A DNA stretch of 64,000 nucleotides from Anaeromusa acidaminophila DSM 3853 (GCF_000374545.1 NZ_KB894584.1:1-64000); one strand, 5' to 3'. Positions 16,561 to 25,143 are shown, counted from the stretch's first letter. The notes: generated from the sequence alone by a model not told the origin. Numbers and translations are program-made.

Positions 16561-18120
16561 TCACGCTTCCGGCATTTTCACCCGCACGCAGTTGCGCCCG
16601 TCGTGTTTCGCCTCGTACAAAGCCTGATCCGCAGCCAGCAAGCAAGTTTCCAGGCTCGCCTGCCCTTCAGCCACGCCAAAACTGGCGGAAAGAGGCCAGC
16701 CCTCGCCCAACTCCGGTAAGCGCAGTGCTGCAATGCGCAACCGCAGCCGTTCCGCTACCTGCAGAGCTTCCTGCGCCGAAGAGCGAGGTAAAAATAAAAT
16801 AAACTCTTCTCCCCCGTACCGACCTAGCAAATCGCTGTCCCGCAGCACTTCTTGCGCCGCCTTCGCCACTTGCCGCAATACTTCGTCTCCAGCCTGATGT
16901 CCAAAGGTATCGTTAATACGCTTAAAGTGATCCAAGTCAAAAATAATCAAGGCAAAGGTCTTCACATCTGCCGCTTCCTTGCGAAACTCTCCCTGACAAA
17001 GTTGAAAAAAATGCGTCCGGTTGTAAATCTGCGTCAGTCCGTCCATGGTAGCCGCCTGCTGCAGACGTTCCAAGAGCCGAACCTCTTCGGTCACATTTTG
17101 CAGCACCACAATGAGTCCGCTCCCTTGGCCCTTCGGGTCAACAATAGGCACTACGCGGCTGGCGCAAATTTCCTCCTCTTTACCCGGCAGACGCCAACGC
17201 ACTCGCTCTTCGCCCTCTTCACGCTGCGCCACCTGCGTCAACAATACAGTATACTGCGGCAACACCGCTTCTATTTTTCTTCCAATACAACCTGTTTCCT
17301 TAAGTTCCGGCAGCATTTTCCCCGCCGCAACATTGCTGTCGAGCAAACGCTGCTTGCGATCTAAAACCACAATTCCATCACTAATCATATCAAAGACGGC
17401 CGCTCTGGCCACCGGCACCAAATCAAATAGCTGCAGCCAGAAAAAACCGCAAGCAAACGCCAAGAGGGAGCAGGAAAAAAAAACCGGCGTCAAATCAAGC
17501 CCCCAGGGAGTCAGCTTAAGTAAGTACAGCAAGTATGCCAGCCAGGGAACCAAGGAAGCCAGAAACATCACTAAAACCTGTCGGCGATACAAAGGCTCCG
17601 CCTGCCGCCATTGCTGCAAAAAAAGTAGGTTTCCCCCGACCACGGCCAAGCTCAAATAGGCGAAATGCACCCAATACCACAGGCCGTAATGCACCTTTAC
17701 ATGCAAAAATGGCCCGTTAGCCGTCAAGCCTTCCACCTGATAATGAAGACCGTGAAAAGAGGAAGTAAAATGCAGCGCCAGCGTCAATACAGGAACCGTA
17801 AAAAGCGCCGCCAGGGCTCTTGGCTGCAGCCACTGCTCTCTCCCTGAATAGGTCAGCGCCACACATAGCCAAAAAGCCGGTATAAAAGGAATGCCCAAAT
17901 ACTGGACCTTGAGCCACAAAAGCTTTCCCGCCAGCGAAACATCAAGGATTTCCGCACCATAGCCAGCCGCATAAAGAGCGGTCGAGAAAGCCAGCGCCAC
18001 AAAGTAATTCATTAAAGAAACGTGGTTTTTACGCCGTTGCCACAATGCATATCCTCCAATAAACAACAGCAGCCCTGCGCAAAATTCTAAAAAAAGAGCG
18101 CATGCTAAGACATAGCTCAT
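16561..18120 (-). CDS. Membrane diguanylate cyclase (7TM, PAS, GGDEF)
   Basis: 519 residues. The first about 230 form seven hydrophobic segments of the HisKA_7TM type (SYVLACALFLEFCAGLLLFIG to FWLQLFDLVPVARA). A PAS-like domain (about 235-340; VFDMISDGIVVLDRKQRLL) and a GGDEF domain with active-site GGEEF (LGRYGGEEFILFLPRS) follow. It should make cyclic di-GMP in response to an unknown membrane signal. No RxxD inhibitory site was recognised five residues before the active site. GGAGG stands 11 nt before the ATG. The truncated HD-GYP gene at the window start would have been an opposing activity. Confidence 0.9.
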   Translation of the reverse strand: MSYVLACALFLEFCAGLLLFIGGYALWQRRKNHVSLMNYFVALAFSTALYAAGYGAEILDVSLAGKLLWLKVQYLGIPFIPAFWLCVALTYSGREQWLQPRALAALFTVPVLTLALHFTSSFHGLHYQVEGLTANGPFLHVKVHYGLWYWVHFAYLSLAVVGGNLLFLQQWRQAEPLYRRQVLVMFLASLVPWLAYLLYLLKLTPWGLDLTPVFFSCSLLAFACGFFWLQLFDLVPVARAAVFDMISDGIVVLDRKQRLLDSNVAAGKMLPELKETGCIGRKIEAVLPQYTVLLTQVAQREEGEERVRWRLPGKEEEICASRVVPIVDPKGQGSGLIVVLQNVTEEVRLLERLQQAATMDGLTQIYNRTHFFQLCQGEFRKEAADVKTFALIIFDLDHFKRINDTFGHQAGDEVLRQVAKAAQEVLRDSDLLGRYGGEEFILFLPRSSAQEALQVAERLRLRIAALRLPELGEGWPLSASFGVAEGQASLETCLLAADQALYEAKHDGRNCVRVKMPEA

Positions 18121-18252
18121 TTTATCCGGTTCCTCCGCCTATTTCTTTATTTCCTTCAGTATAGGACCTTTTCCATCTCCTTACAATCCATTTAAGGGGT
18201 TCTTTCTTGTCGCCACGGTTTTTGTTCTTTCTTAAAATAGATTTTTCTTTAT

Positions 18253-18282
18253 TGACAAATGCCGTTCAAAATAGGATACAAT
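18253..18282 (+). promoter_or_regulatory. Promoter of the HAD hydrolase gene
   Basis: TTGACA 18253-18258 and TACAAT 18277-18282, spacer 18 bp, 44 bp before the start codon. Confidence 0.7.
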
Positions 18283-18326
18283 GAACTTATCTTTATAAAG
18301 AATCACCCTTTAAAGGAGCGCATTGC

Positions 18327-19013
18327 ATGAATCAAGTTGCACGCAAATTTTCGGCTGTTATTTTTGATTTGGATGGCACCCTTGTCGATAGCGAACCGCT
18401 TTATCTGGAAGCGGATCAAGCAATATTCCGTCCTTTAGGCATTATCGTTGAGGCGGAACATAAAAAACCCTATACTGGCTTATCGTCTCACTGCTTTTTA
18501 GCCGACATCAAAAAACAATATAACTTATCGCTTTCCGTAGAAGAACTGCTGCGGAGAAAAAATGCCGCCTATATGGAGATGGCCCGGAAGCGCACTCATG
18601 TATTTCCTGAAATGCGAATCTTTGTCCATCTCTTAAAGGAACATGGCTATCCTTTGGCGGTGGCCTCCGGTTCTTCCAAAGAAGTCATTGACGCCGTTCT
18701 GGAAGCCGCTGATCTCCATAACTACTTTGACGTTACCCTTTCTTCCGCTCAGGTCAAACAGGGTAAACCCGCGCCTGATGTCTTTTTAGAAGCGGCCCGC
18801 CTGCTAAATACGCCGCCTCAAGCCTGTCTGGTCATGGAAGATTCCCGTTATGGCGTAGAAGCCGCCAAAAAGGCGCAGATGAGCTGTATTGCCATTCCGC
18901 CGGCTGAAGCGGCTCCCCTGGCAGAGTGCTTCTATAAGGCAGAGCTGCTCTTTGCCAACGGCATGGATGAGTTTAGCGCCTCCAAAGCCTTTGCTTGGCT
19001 CCACCAATCATAA
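18327..19013 (+). CDS. HAD-family hydrolase, beta-phosphoglucomutase-like
   Basis: 228 residues, subfamily IA with an alpha-helical cap. Motif I DLDGTLVDSEPLY (nucleophile and acid Asp), motif II SGSSKEVI, Lys in KQGKPAPDVF (motif III) and motif IV MEDSRYGVEAA are all intact. Members remove phosphate from sugar phosphates or interconvert them; the extended DGTLVDSE motif fits both phosphatases and beta-phosphoglucomutase. No sugar operon adjoins it, so a house-cleaning phosphatase is as likely. Confidence 0.87.
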   Translation: MNQVARKFSAVIFDLDGTLVDSEPLYLEADQAIFRPLGIIVEAEHKKPYTGLSSHCFLADIKKQYNLSLSVEELLRRKNAAYMEMARKRTHVFPEMRIFVHLLKEHGYPLAVASGSSKEVIDAVLEAADLHNYFDVTLSSAQVKQGKPAPDVFLEAARLLNTPPQACLVMEDSRYGVEAAKKAQMSCIAIPPAEAAPLAECFYKAELLFANGMDEFSASKAFAWLHQS

Positions 19014-19056
19014 GGAAGCGCAAAATTTACGTCTCTGCAAATGAGTTAAATTGTGC

Positions 19057-19136
19057 TATAGTAATAGAAAAGCCAAAGGAGGCGGAAGTTCCGGCTGTAC
19101 TCGCAGCGCGTTACGGAACTGCCGCTTCCTTTTTTC
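19057..19136 (+). promoter_or_regulatory. Leader hairpin with T run before modB (terminator or attenuator)
   Basis: A TATAGT hexamer (19057-19062) is followed within 15 nt by AAGGAGGCGGAAGTTCCG pairing with CGGAACTGCCGCTTCCTT (19076-19131) and six T. It may just end the HAD transcript. If the -10 is real (no good -35 was found), the hairpin sits inside the modB leader and could attenuate it. Confidence 0.5.
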
Positions 19137-19170
19137 AAATCCAATATGCACATTAAAGGAGGGAACCAAC

Positions 19171-19848
19171 ATGACCTGGCAACCCATCTGGCTATCCTTG
19201 CAGGTAGCTGCAGCTTCTCTATTCGTAGTCGTCACCTTTGGCTTGGCTTGGGCCTGGGCGCTGCGCCGCTGGGACATCCCCGGCAAAGCTTTGTTGGAAG
19301 CCTTATTTACCTTGCCATTGGTGCTGCCCCCAGTAGTGACTGGGTTTTGCCTGCTGCTTCTGTTAGGGCGCCAAGGTCCTTTGTTCTGGCTTTTCGGCGA
19401 TCAAGCGCAGCTTGTGTTTACGCCGTATGCAGCAGTCTTAGCCGGCGCTGTCGTCTCCTTTCCTTTAATGTACCAAAACGCCAAAGCGTCCCTGCAAAGC
19501 GTCGATCCCCATCTTGAGGATGCGGCGCGCACTCTTGGCGCCAGCGAACTACGCGTCTTCTTTACTATTTCCCTGCCGCTGGCCTGGCCCGGAGTCGCTG
19601 CAGGCTGCATTCTCTCCTTCGCCCGCGCCTTGGGAGAATTCGGAGCAACCATCATGGTCGCCGGCAACATTCCCGGCAAAACCCAAACCCTGCCGCTGGC
19701 CATTTATTTTGCTTCCGAAGCCAACGATCTAACATTAGCCGGTCTTTATGTACTGCTTATCAGCGGCATTACTTTTTCCATGCTCTTTTTTCTCAACCAC
19801 TGGCAGCGCCGGCTCCAGCATAAGGAGGTCCGCTCATGCTCCATGTAG
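19171..19848 (+). CDS. modB: Molybdate/tungstate ABC transporter permease ModB
   Basis: 225 residues, the usual ModB length, with five or six membrane segments and the EAA-type loop DPHLEDAARTLGASELRVFFTISLPLAWPG that contacts the ATPase. The end (RALGEFGATIMVAGNIPGKTQTLPLAIY) is diagnostic of molybdate permeases. The ATG at 19171 is chosen because AAAGGAGGG precedes it; the longer frame runs through the leader hairpin. It overlaps modC by 13 bp. No modA binding protein is present on either side. Confidence 0.9.
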   Translation: MTWQPIWLSLQVAAASLFVVVTFGLAWAWALRRWDIPGKALLEALFTLPLVLPPVVTGFCLLLLLGRQGPLFWLFGDQAQLVFTPYAAVLAGAVVSFPLMYQNAKASLQSVDPHLEDAARTLGASELRVFFTISLPLAWPGVAAGCILSFARALGEFGATIMVAGNIPGKTQTLPLAIYFASEANDLTLAGLYVLLISGITFSMLFFLNHWQRRLQHKEVRSCSM

Positions 19849-20474
19849 ATGTTCGCAAGGCCTTGCCTTCTTTTACGCTGCAGCTTCGCTTTGAGCAAGA
19901 CGCCGCAGAAAAGCTGGTTCTTTTCGGTCCTTCCGGCTGCGGCAAGACCACGCTGCTGCGCTGCCTCGCGGGTTTGGAACGCCCGGATTCCGGGCAAATC
20001 CGGTTAAAGGAAAGCGTCTTTTTTGATGCCGCCACCCAGCATTTTTTGCCGCCGCGCTTGCGGCGCATCGGCTATATGTTCCAGGACTACGCTCTTTTCC
20101 CGCATTTATCCGTAAAAAAGAATATTCTTTACGGCAGCCGCCCGGACGGTTCCGCCGCTCTGTATGAGCGGCTACTGGAGCGTTTTTCTCTAACATCGCT
20201 AGCGGAGCGCTCCATCGGCGTGCTTTCAGGCGGCGAAAAACAACGCGTCGCCTTAGCCCGAGCGCTCATGAGTCAGCCGCAGCTGCTCCTTCTGGACGAG
20301 CCCTTATCCGCCCTGGACGCCGCCACCCGCCGACAGCTACAGGATGAGCTCAATGCGCTGCATAAAGAATGGCGCATCCCTCTGCTGCTGGTCACCCATG
20401 ACCTTGACGAAGCCCGCCGCATCGGCGACCGCATTCTCTTTCTAGAGCAAGGCCGGATCATCGACAGCCAGTAA
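19836..20474 (+). CDS. modC: Molybdate ABC transporter ATP-binding protein ModC, short form
   Basis: 212 residues. Walker A FGPSGCGKTTLL (about 29-40), Q-loop in GYMFQDYALFPHL, signature LSGGEKQRVALARAL, Walker B LLLLDEPLSALD and switch His in VTHDLDEA are intact. Typical ModC has about 350 residues with a C-terminal TOBE/Mop molybdate-sensing domain; here the chain ends right after the ATPase domain, so transport should lack that feedback site. AAGGAGG lies before the ATG inside the end of modB. Confidence 0.87.
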   Translation: MLHVDVRKALPSFTLQLRFEQDAAEKLVLFGPSGCGKTTLLRCLAGLERPDSGQIRLKESVFFDAATQHFLPPRLRRIGYMFQDYALFPHLSVKKNILYGSRPDGSAALYERLLERFSLTSLAERSIGVLSGGEKQRVALARALMSQPQLLLLDEPLSALDAATRRQLQDELNALHKEWRIPLLLVTHDLDEARRIGDRILFLEQGRIIDSQ

Positions 20475-20497
20475 ACCAGGACTGGGACACGGAATTC

Positions 20498-20527
20498 TAA
20501 CAGGAGTAAAGGGAGTAGAGTGAGGGA
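20498..20527 (+). repeat. GAGTA-type dispersed repeat after modC
   Basis: TAACAGGAGTAAAGGGAGTA then GAGTGAGGGA, 24 nt after the modC stop. Confidence 0.85.
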
Positions 20528-20585
20528 TCTGAGGCGAAAAATAGAAGTTGAACATGAGAGAGCACATGAGTAGGAACGTAACACA

Positions 20586-20634
20586 TAAAAAGAGTAGGCT
20601 TATGTAAAAATTTTACATAAGCTTACTCTTTTAG
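20586..20634. terminator. Bidirectional terminator between modC and the BASS transporter gene
   Basis: A near-perfect palindrome: AAAAGAGTAGGCTTATGTAA pairs with TTACATAAGCTTACTCTTTT. A and T runs flank it on both strands. Confidence 0.85.
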
Positions 20635-20675
20635 ATGCTCAAGTCCTTAGTCCACTAAAAAATTCAGTCCCATAA

Positions 20676-20754
20676 GGAGCTACTGATTTAATGAGTACAC
20701 CGCCAGACGGAAAAAGATTTCTCCTGGCGCGTGCAGGAATAAATCAATAGTTCC
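20676..20754. other. Long stem-loop next to the stop of the BASS transporter gene
   Basis: GGAGCTACTGATTTA (20676-20690) pairs with TAAATCAATAGTTCC (20740-20754), and CGCCAG (20701-20706) with CTGGCG (20724-20729). It ends 4 bp before the stop codon at 20759. It may be a 3' structure of the panB operon or a diverged multi-hairpin repeat. Confidence 0.5.
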
Positions 20755-20758
20755 GAAG

Positions 20759-21691
20759 TTAAGATTTTGTCTCTCTAGAGCCCCAGAATCCCGCCAAAAG
20801 CGATCCTGTAAGATTATGCCAGACGCTGAAAATAGCGCCCGGAATAGCCGCTACCGGATCCAAATGGGCAATAGCCAAAGCCACCGCCAAGCCGGAATTC
20901 TCCATGCCGATTTCAAAAGCAATAGCCCGGGATTTCTTTTCCCCCATGCCCACCGTCTTAGCTGCGCCATAACCCAAGCCAAGTCCGATAGCATTGTGCA
21001 GCGCTACCGCTGCAAAGGCAATAATCGCCACGGTTGCCAGTTTCGCGGCGCTCAGCGCAATTACCGTTGCGATAACCGCTACAATGGTCACCACCGATAC
21101 AACCGGCACGACACCCATGATTTTATCAACAAAGTCGGAAGCCAGCGTCCGCAGGCCAATACCCAGAGCCACAGGCACTAAGACGATTTTAACGATGTCC
21201 ATCAACAACGCTTCGGTATTGATAGGAATGATGGATCCAGCTAAATACAAAAACATAAAGGGCGTTAAAATCGGCGCCAGTACCGTATTAAAGCTGGACA
21301 CGGTTACCGATAGCGCCGTATCTCCTTTAGCCAGAAAGGTCATAACATTAGAAGCCGTACCGCTGGGACAGCAGCCCACCAAAATCAAGCCCGCCGCCAA
21401 CGCTGGCGGCAGCCCCAGCATAGTTGCCACGCCATAGCCTACAAAAGGCATAATCATATACCGTAAAATAATTCCCCAAAAAACGTCTTTAGGCCGTGAA
21501 AGGACCAACTTAAAGTCATCGACTTTCATCGAAAGGCCCATGCCCAGCATAATAATGCCCAAACCGTAAGGAATGAATTTGGCCATGGGTTTTAGGGGAT
21601 CTGGAAAGAAAAAGGCCAATGACGAAAACAGCACTACCCAAAGAGGAAAGAGCCGGGTGATAAACTGACTAATTTTCATAATGCCTTCCAT
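20759..21691 (-). CDS. BASS-family transporter, probable ketopantoate/pantothenate carrier
   Basis: 310 residues with about nine or ten membrane segments of the bile-acid:sodium symporter fold. Conserved family pieces are GLGIIMLGMGLSM, LVGCCPSGTASNVMTFLAKGDTALSV and FEIGMENSGLAVALA. It follows panB by 21 nt on the same strand. PanS proteins of this family carry pantoate or ketopantoate, and the operon position supports such a role here; that substrate is inferred. GAGGAGG lies 9 nt before the ATG. Confidence 0.82.
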   Translation of the reverse strand: MEGIMKISQFITRLFPLWVVLFSSLAFFFPDPLKPMAKFIPYGLGIIMLGMGLSMKVDDFKLVLSRPKDVFWGIILRYMIMPFVGYGVATMLGLPPALAAGLILVGCCPSGTASNVMTFLAKGDTALSVTVSSFNTVLAPILTPFMFLYLAGSIIPINTEALLMDIVKIVLVPVALGIGLRTLASDFVDKIMGVVPVVSVVTIVAVIATVIALSAAKLATVAIIAFAAVALHNAIGLGLGYGAAKTVGMGEKKSRAIAFEIGMENSGLAVALAIAHLDPVAAIPGAIFSVWHNLTGSLLAGFWGSRETKS

Positions 21692-21712
21692 GGTTGCGCA
21701 TCCTCCTCTTTT

Positions 21713-22549
21713 TTAATAAAGTCGTTGCAGCTCTTCTTCCACCATGCCAAAAGAATGCTCCGGCCCCGGAAAGGTTCCGTCTTCCACTTCTTTCGCATAG
21801 GTGCTCAACGCATCCACAATCGTTCCGTTTAAGGCGGCATATTTTTTCACGAACTTAGGAGTAAAACGGTCAAAAATACCCAGCAAATCGTGAATAACCA
21901 GCACTTGTCCATCGCAATCCGGCCCCGCGCCAATGCCAATGGTGGGAATGGATAGTTTTTCACTGATCATTTTAGCCACAGGGGCCGGTACGCATTCCAA
22001 AACAATCGCAAAAGCCCCGGCTTCTTCTAAGCCCATGGCGTCTTCAATGAGCTGCTGCGCTGCTGCGGCATCCTTGCCCTGCACTTTAAAACCGCCCAAT
22101 TGTGAAGCCGTCTGCGGCGTCAAGCCAATATGCCCCATCACCGGTACGCCGCCGGAGGTCAAGGCCGCCACCAAATCGAGCACCCCTTCGCCGCCTTCCA
22201 GTTTGATCGCATCAGCGCCGCCTTCCTGCATCAGCCGATTGGCGTTGCGCATGGTTTCGCTCAAGCTGACATTATAAGAACCAAAAGGCATATCCGCTAC
22301 AATAAAGGTATTAGCCGCCCCGCGAACTACCGGCTTTGTATGGTGTACCATATCCTCCATCGTTACCGGCACTGTGCTGTCATAGCCCAGCATCACCATG
22401 CCCAACGAATCTCCAACTAAAATCATTTCGATCGGAGACCGTTCCACCAACGATGCAAAGGAAAAGTCATACGCCGTCGCCATGCGAATTTTACGTCCCT
22501 GCTCCTTCCAAGCTTTAAACTGAGGTATCGACGGTTTTCTTTTCTCCAT
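21713..22549 (-). CDS. panB: Ketopantoate hydroxymethyltransferase PanB
   Basis: 278 residues. It transfers a hydroxymethyl group from methylenetetrahydrofolate to 2-oxoisovalerate, the first committed step of pantothenate synthesis. Visible are MATAYDFSFASLVE, the metal-site VGDSLGMVMLGYDSTVPVTMEDM, VVADMPFGSYNVS, KLEGGEGV, GHIGLTPQ and IGIGAGPDCDGQVLV. Length is normal. panC and panD are not here. The start follows a GAAGGGAAGAGG stretch. Confidence 0.95.
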   Translation of the reverse strand: MEKRKPSIPQFKAWKEQGRKIRMATAYDFSFASLVERSPIEMILVGDSLGMVMLGYDSTVPVTMEDMVHHTKPVVRGAANTFIVADMPFGSYNVSLSETMRNANRLMQEGGADAIKLEGGEGVLDLVAALTSGGVPVMGHIGLTPQTASQLGGFKVQGKDAAAAQQLIEDAMGLEEAGAFAIVLECVPAPVAKMISEKLSIPTIGIGAGPDCDGQVLVIHDLLGIFDRFTPKFVKKYAALNGTIVDALSTYAKEVEDGTFPGPEHSFGMVEEELQRLY

Positions 22550-22676
22550 AAAACCTCTTCCCTTCTGCTAATAATAAATACAAGACGTTTATATGGTAAC
22601 ACTATTCCATACAAACTCCGAAACACCTGCCTTCGTTTTTACGGCTTCTCGAAAAGATAGTACACTCTAACAACAC

Positions 22677-22718
22677 AAAAGGCAGTCCTACGCTCTCAAG
22701 AGCCATAGGGCTGCCTTT
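22677..22718 (-). terminator. Terminator of the CDF/methyltransferase operon
   Basis: AAAGGCAGTCCTA pairs with TAGGGCTGCCTTT around an inner GCTC/GAGC stem, followed by TTTT on the minus strand. Confidence 0.8.
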
Positions 22719-22721
22719 ACC

Positions 22722-23318
22722 TTACGATTTTGCCGCTTGTTCTTCCTGCGGCGTCGCCTCCACTAGGCGAATCACATCCAAAAATAATTCTCTCCGCTCC
22801 ACGACCCGCCAACCAGCCTCTTCTAAAAGAGGCTCGATACGCTGGTTAAAGCGATCTGCAAACAGGCGGCTGGTAAGCACATTCACCGCGTCCAGTAGCG
22901 GACCTAATAACCAATTGTCGCTGCGCACATGCTCCAGCAAAAACAGTCTACCCTCCGGCGCTAAAACACGCCGACACTCACGCAGCCCCTGTACAGGATT
23001 TCCTACGCCGCAAAAGAGAAACTGCGCCACGATCGTATCAAATGCGCCATCTTCGAAAGGCAAGGCTTCCACGTTCCCTTGGCAAACGGTTATCGGCTGA
23101 CCGCCAGGCAGCTTACGCTGCGCGGCAAGAGCCAACATTTCTTGGTCCAAATCCAGCAAGACCAGCCCGTTCCAACCGGTGTGAGGATAGCAGGACAAAG
23201 ATAAACCGCTGCCGCCGCCAACTTCAAGCACCCGCCCTTGCACGCGCTCCAGATGGCTTCGTCGCCAAGAGCGCGAAATGACTAACGATAAAAAGAGATC
23301 AAACGCCTTGGCCATCAT
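22722..23318 (-). CDS. Class I SAM-dependent methyltransferase
   Basis: 198 residues. SAM-binding motif I VLEVGGGSGLSLSCYP, the acidic LDLDQEML, the GNVEALPFEDGAFD motif and the post-motif EHVRSDN are those of the UbiE/PmtA-like group. Substrate unknown; similar proteins modify lipids, quinones or metalloids. It begins 7 nt after the CDF exporter, so it shares the metal-responsive leader upstream, which may hint at a role under metal stress. Confidence 0.8.
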   Translation of the reverse strand: MMAKAFDLFLSLVISRSWRRSHLERVQGRVLEVGGGSGLSLSCYPHTGWNGLVLLDLDQEMLALAAQRKLPGGQPITVCQGNVEALPFEDGAFDTIVAQFLFCGVGNPVQGLRECRRVLAPEGRLFLLEHVRSDNWLLGPLLDAVNVLTSRLFADRFNQRIEPLLEEAGWRVVERRELFLDVIRLVEATPQEEQAAKS

Positions 23319-23324
23319 GAAAGC

Positions 23325-24245
23325 TTACCGCCTTTCACACTGCGTACAGCCTGCGCAAGCAAACTCTTCAGTCGCCACCGTGCAGGGTTCCATGTGAATA
23401 ATGACGTCGCACGGAGCAAATACATCCTTAAGCTCAGCTTCCAACTGGTCGCAAATTGCATGAGCATTCTCCAGCGGCAAGTCCTTGCCAAGAACTACAT
23501 GCATGTCCAGTAGACGATAGCTTCCTGACCGGCGCGTCCGCAAACGATGCAAAGAGAGCACTTCCGGATGCGTCTGCACCAAGGCCGCAATTCGCGTTTC
23601 TTCCTCTGCCGGCAAGCTAATATCCGTCAACTCGGCGAAACTATTTTTGGTTAATTTCCACCCTGCACGGAAAACAATCACCGCTACAACCAAGGCAATC
23701 GCCGGATCCAGCCAAGGAAGACCGGTCCAATAAATCAAGCCCAAGCCAATCAAAACGCCTACAGACGTCCAAATATCGGCTCTCAAGTGCATAGCATCCG
23801 CTTCCAAGGCCTGCGATCCCGTAGTCTTAGCTACGGCCATCAGTTTTCCGGATACCAGCCAATTAACGACAATAGAAAGAGCCATTACCGCCAGACCCAG
23901 TTCCAAATCCTCGGGCATATGCTGCTGATTAAGCTTTTGTACCGCTTCCCAGACAATGCCCACGGCAGCGACAACAATGAGCACCGCCTCAATCGCGCCA
24001 GAGAGATTTTCGATCTTCCCGTGCCCATAAGCATGCCTTTCATCAGGCGGCAAGTCCGACTTGCGTACCGCGGCCCAGGCAATTAAAGCCGCCAGCAAAT
24101 CCACCGCTGAATGAGCGGCCTCGGATAAAATACTCACAGCCCCGGTTTGCCAGCTTACCAGCAGCTTAAAAACAACCAATGACGTATTAGACACAACCGA
24201 TAGGCGTGCTGTACGACGCTTTAACAATACCAATTCTTCATTCAT
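23325..24245 (-). CDS. Cation diffusion facilitator (CDF) metal exporter
   Basis: 306 residues. Six membrane segments with metal-site motifs ILSEAAHSAVDLLAA (segment 2) and HAYGHGKIENLSG between segments 2 and 3, then a cytoplasmic domain of the ZT_dimer type (about 205-290). The C-terminus CAGCTQCERR adds a Cys cluster not usual in CDF proteins and a possible metal-sensing tail. CDF proteins export Zn, Co, Ni, Fe or Mn in exchange for protons. A structured leader with promoter and terminator precedes it. Confidence 0.9.
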   Translation of the reverse strand: MNEELVLLKRRTARLSVVSNTSLVVFKLLVSWQTGAVSILSEAAHSAVDLLAALIAWAAVRKSDLPPDERHAYGHGKIENLSGAIEAVLIVVAAVGIVWEAVQKLNQQHMPEDLELGLAVMALSIVVNWLVSGKLMAVAKTTGSQALEADAMHLRADIWTSVGVLIGLGLIYWTGLPWLDPAIALVVAVIVFRAGWKLTKNSFAELTDISLPAEEETRIAALVQTHPEVLSLHRLRTRRSGSYRLLDMHVVLGKDLPLENAHAICDQLEAELKDVFAPCDVIIHMEPCTVATEEFACAGCTQCERR

Positions 24246-24281
24246 GTTTACTAGCTCCTCTCAAAAAAAGGGGCGACATAT

Positions 24282-24380
24282 AAAAAACCTACGGAGCCCC
24301 CTAGAGGGTCCCGTAGGCTGACTACTGCTGCTAAAGAGCAGCCCGGCCGCACCGTTACAACACGGCCGCCTGATCCTTAT
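24282..24380 (-). ncRNA. Structured metal-responsive leader (NiCo-type riboswitch candidate) with terminator
   Basis: The transcript should start near 24378. It first forms a compact domain: GGCCG...CGGCC enclosing CCGT/ACGG, then the perfect hairpin GCTGCT-CTTT-AGCAGC. Directly after comes a strong terminator (24288-24317, CCTACGG...CCGTAGG, six T). Domain, terminator and gene lie in the order of a transcription-terminating riboswitch. The gene is a CDF exporter, the classic target of NiCo (czcD) riboswitches. Assignment to that class rests on context and partial resemblance, not on a covariance search. Confidence 0.6.
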
Positions 24381-24384
24381 TGGT

Positions 24385-24413
24385 ATTGTATCACAAGTCC
24401 ATTTCGGTGTAAA
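24385..24413 (-). promoter_or_regulatory. Promoter of the CDF exporter leader
   Basis: On the minus strand, TTTACA (24413-24408) and TACAAT (24390-24385) with a 17 bp spacer, placed just before the structured leader. Confidence 0.75.
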
Positions 24414-24437
24414 CTATGGGAATTTTTCTCAATTCCA

Positions 24438-25082
24438 TTAGCCAATCTGAGCGACGTGAACTACTTTATAGCCTTTGGCCTCAATGCGTTTCTTGAGTTC
24501 TTCCAGATCTTTCACATCGCCGCGAATGACTTCTTCACCGCTGCCATCGGGCAAGGTGTAGCTAGCCATAGAAGTAATATTGATGCCCAAATCTGCATAA
24601 ATACCGGTAATTTCAGTAATAACGCCTGTCTTATCGGGTACGCGAATCGTAACGCGCGTAGTCCCAGAAGGCAAGCCCATAATGTCTACCAGGCATTTAA
24701 AGATATCGGTCTCCGTAATAATGCCGACTACATCTTGATTCTTATCCACTACCGGCACGCCGCCAATGCGGTTATTGTACATCAATAGCGCCGCCTCTTC
24801 GATGGTAGCTTCCGAGTCAATGCTAAGAACTTTTTTCGTCATGATATCCTTAATCGAGGCTTTGGACAACAAATAATCCGCTTCATGCACGGAAAGGGTT
24901 GTCGCCGAAGACGGGGACGCCTTGCGCAAATCCCGGTCGGTTACAATGCCCACCAGTTTGCCGATATCAACCACTGGCAAACGGCGAAAGCGATGTTTCT
25001 TCATGAGCTCCGCAGCATCCGCAATGGTAGTCGCTGACGTAACAGTCACCGGATTGACGGTCATCTGATCTTTCACAAACAT
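24438..25082 (-). CDS. CBS-pair and ACT domain protein (AcuB-like)
   Basis: 214 residues: two CBS domains (about 1-60 with VTSATTIADAAELM, about 72-130 with DSEATIEEAALLMYNNRIGGVPVVD) and a C-terminal ACT domain (about 138-210; TRVTIRVPDKTGVITEITGIYADLGINI). CBS pairs bind adenine nucleotides and ACT domains bind amino acids, so this looks like a dual sensor. It lies 61 nt after livF on the same strand with AAAGGAGAG before its ATG, which suggests it is the last gene of the branched-chain amino-acid operon and may report on those ligands; that is inference. Confidence 0.85.
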   Translation of the reverse strand: MFVKDQMTVNPVTVTSATTIADAAELMKKHRFRRLPVVDIGKLVGIVTDRDLRKASPSSATTLSVHEADYLLSKASIKDIMTKKVLSIDSEATIEEAALLMYNNRIGGVPVVDKNQDVVGIITETDIFKCLVDIMGLPSGTTRVTIRVPDKTGVITEITGIYADLGINITSMASYTLPDGSGEEVIRGDVKDLEELKKRIEAKGYKVVHVAQIG

Positions 25083-25143
25083 AATAGAAACACTCTCCTT
25101 TCATCCATGGGGAGCCAGGGACGCCTACCCCGGCGTGACGGTC

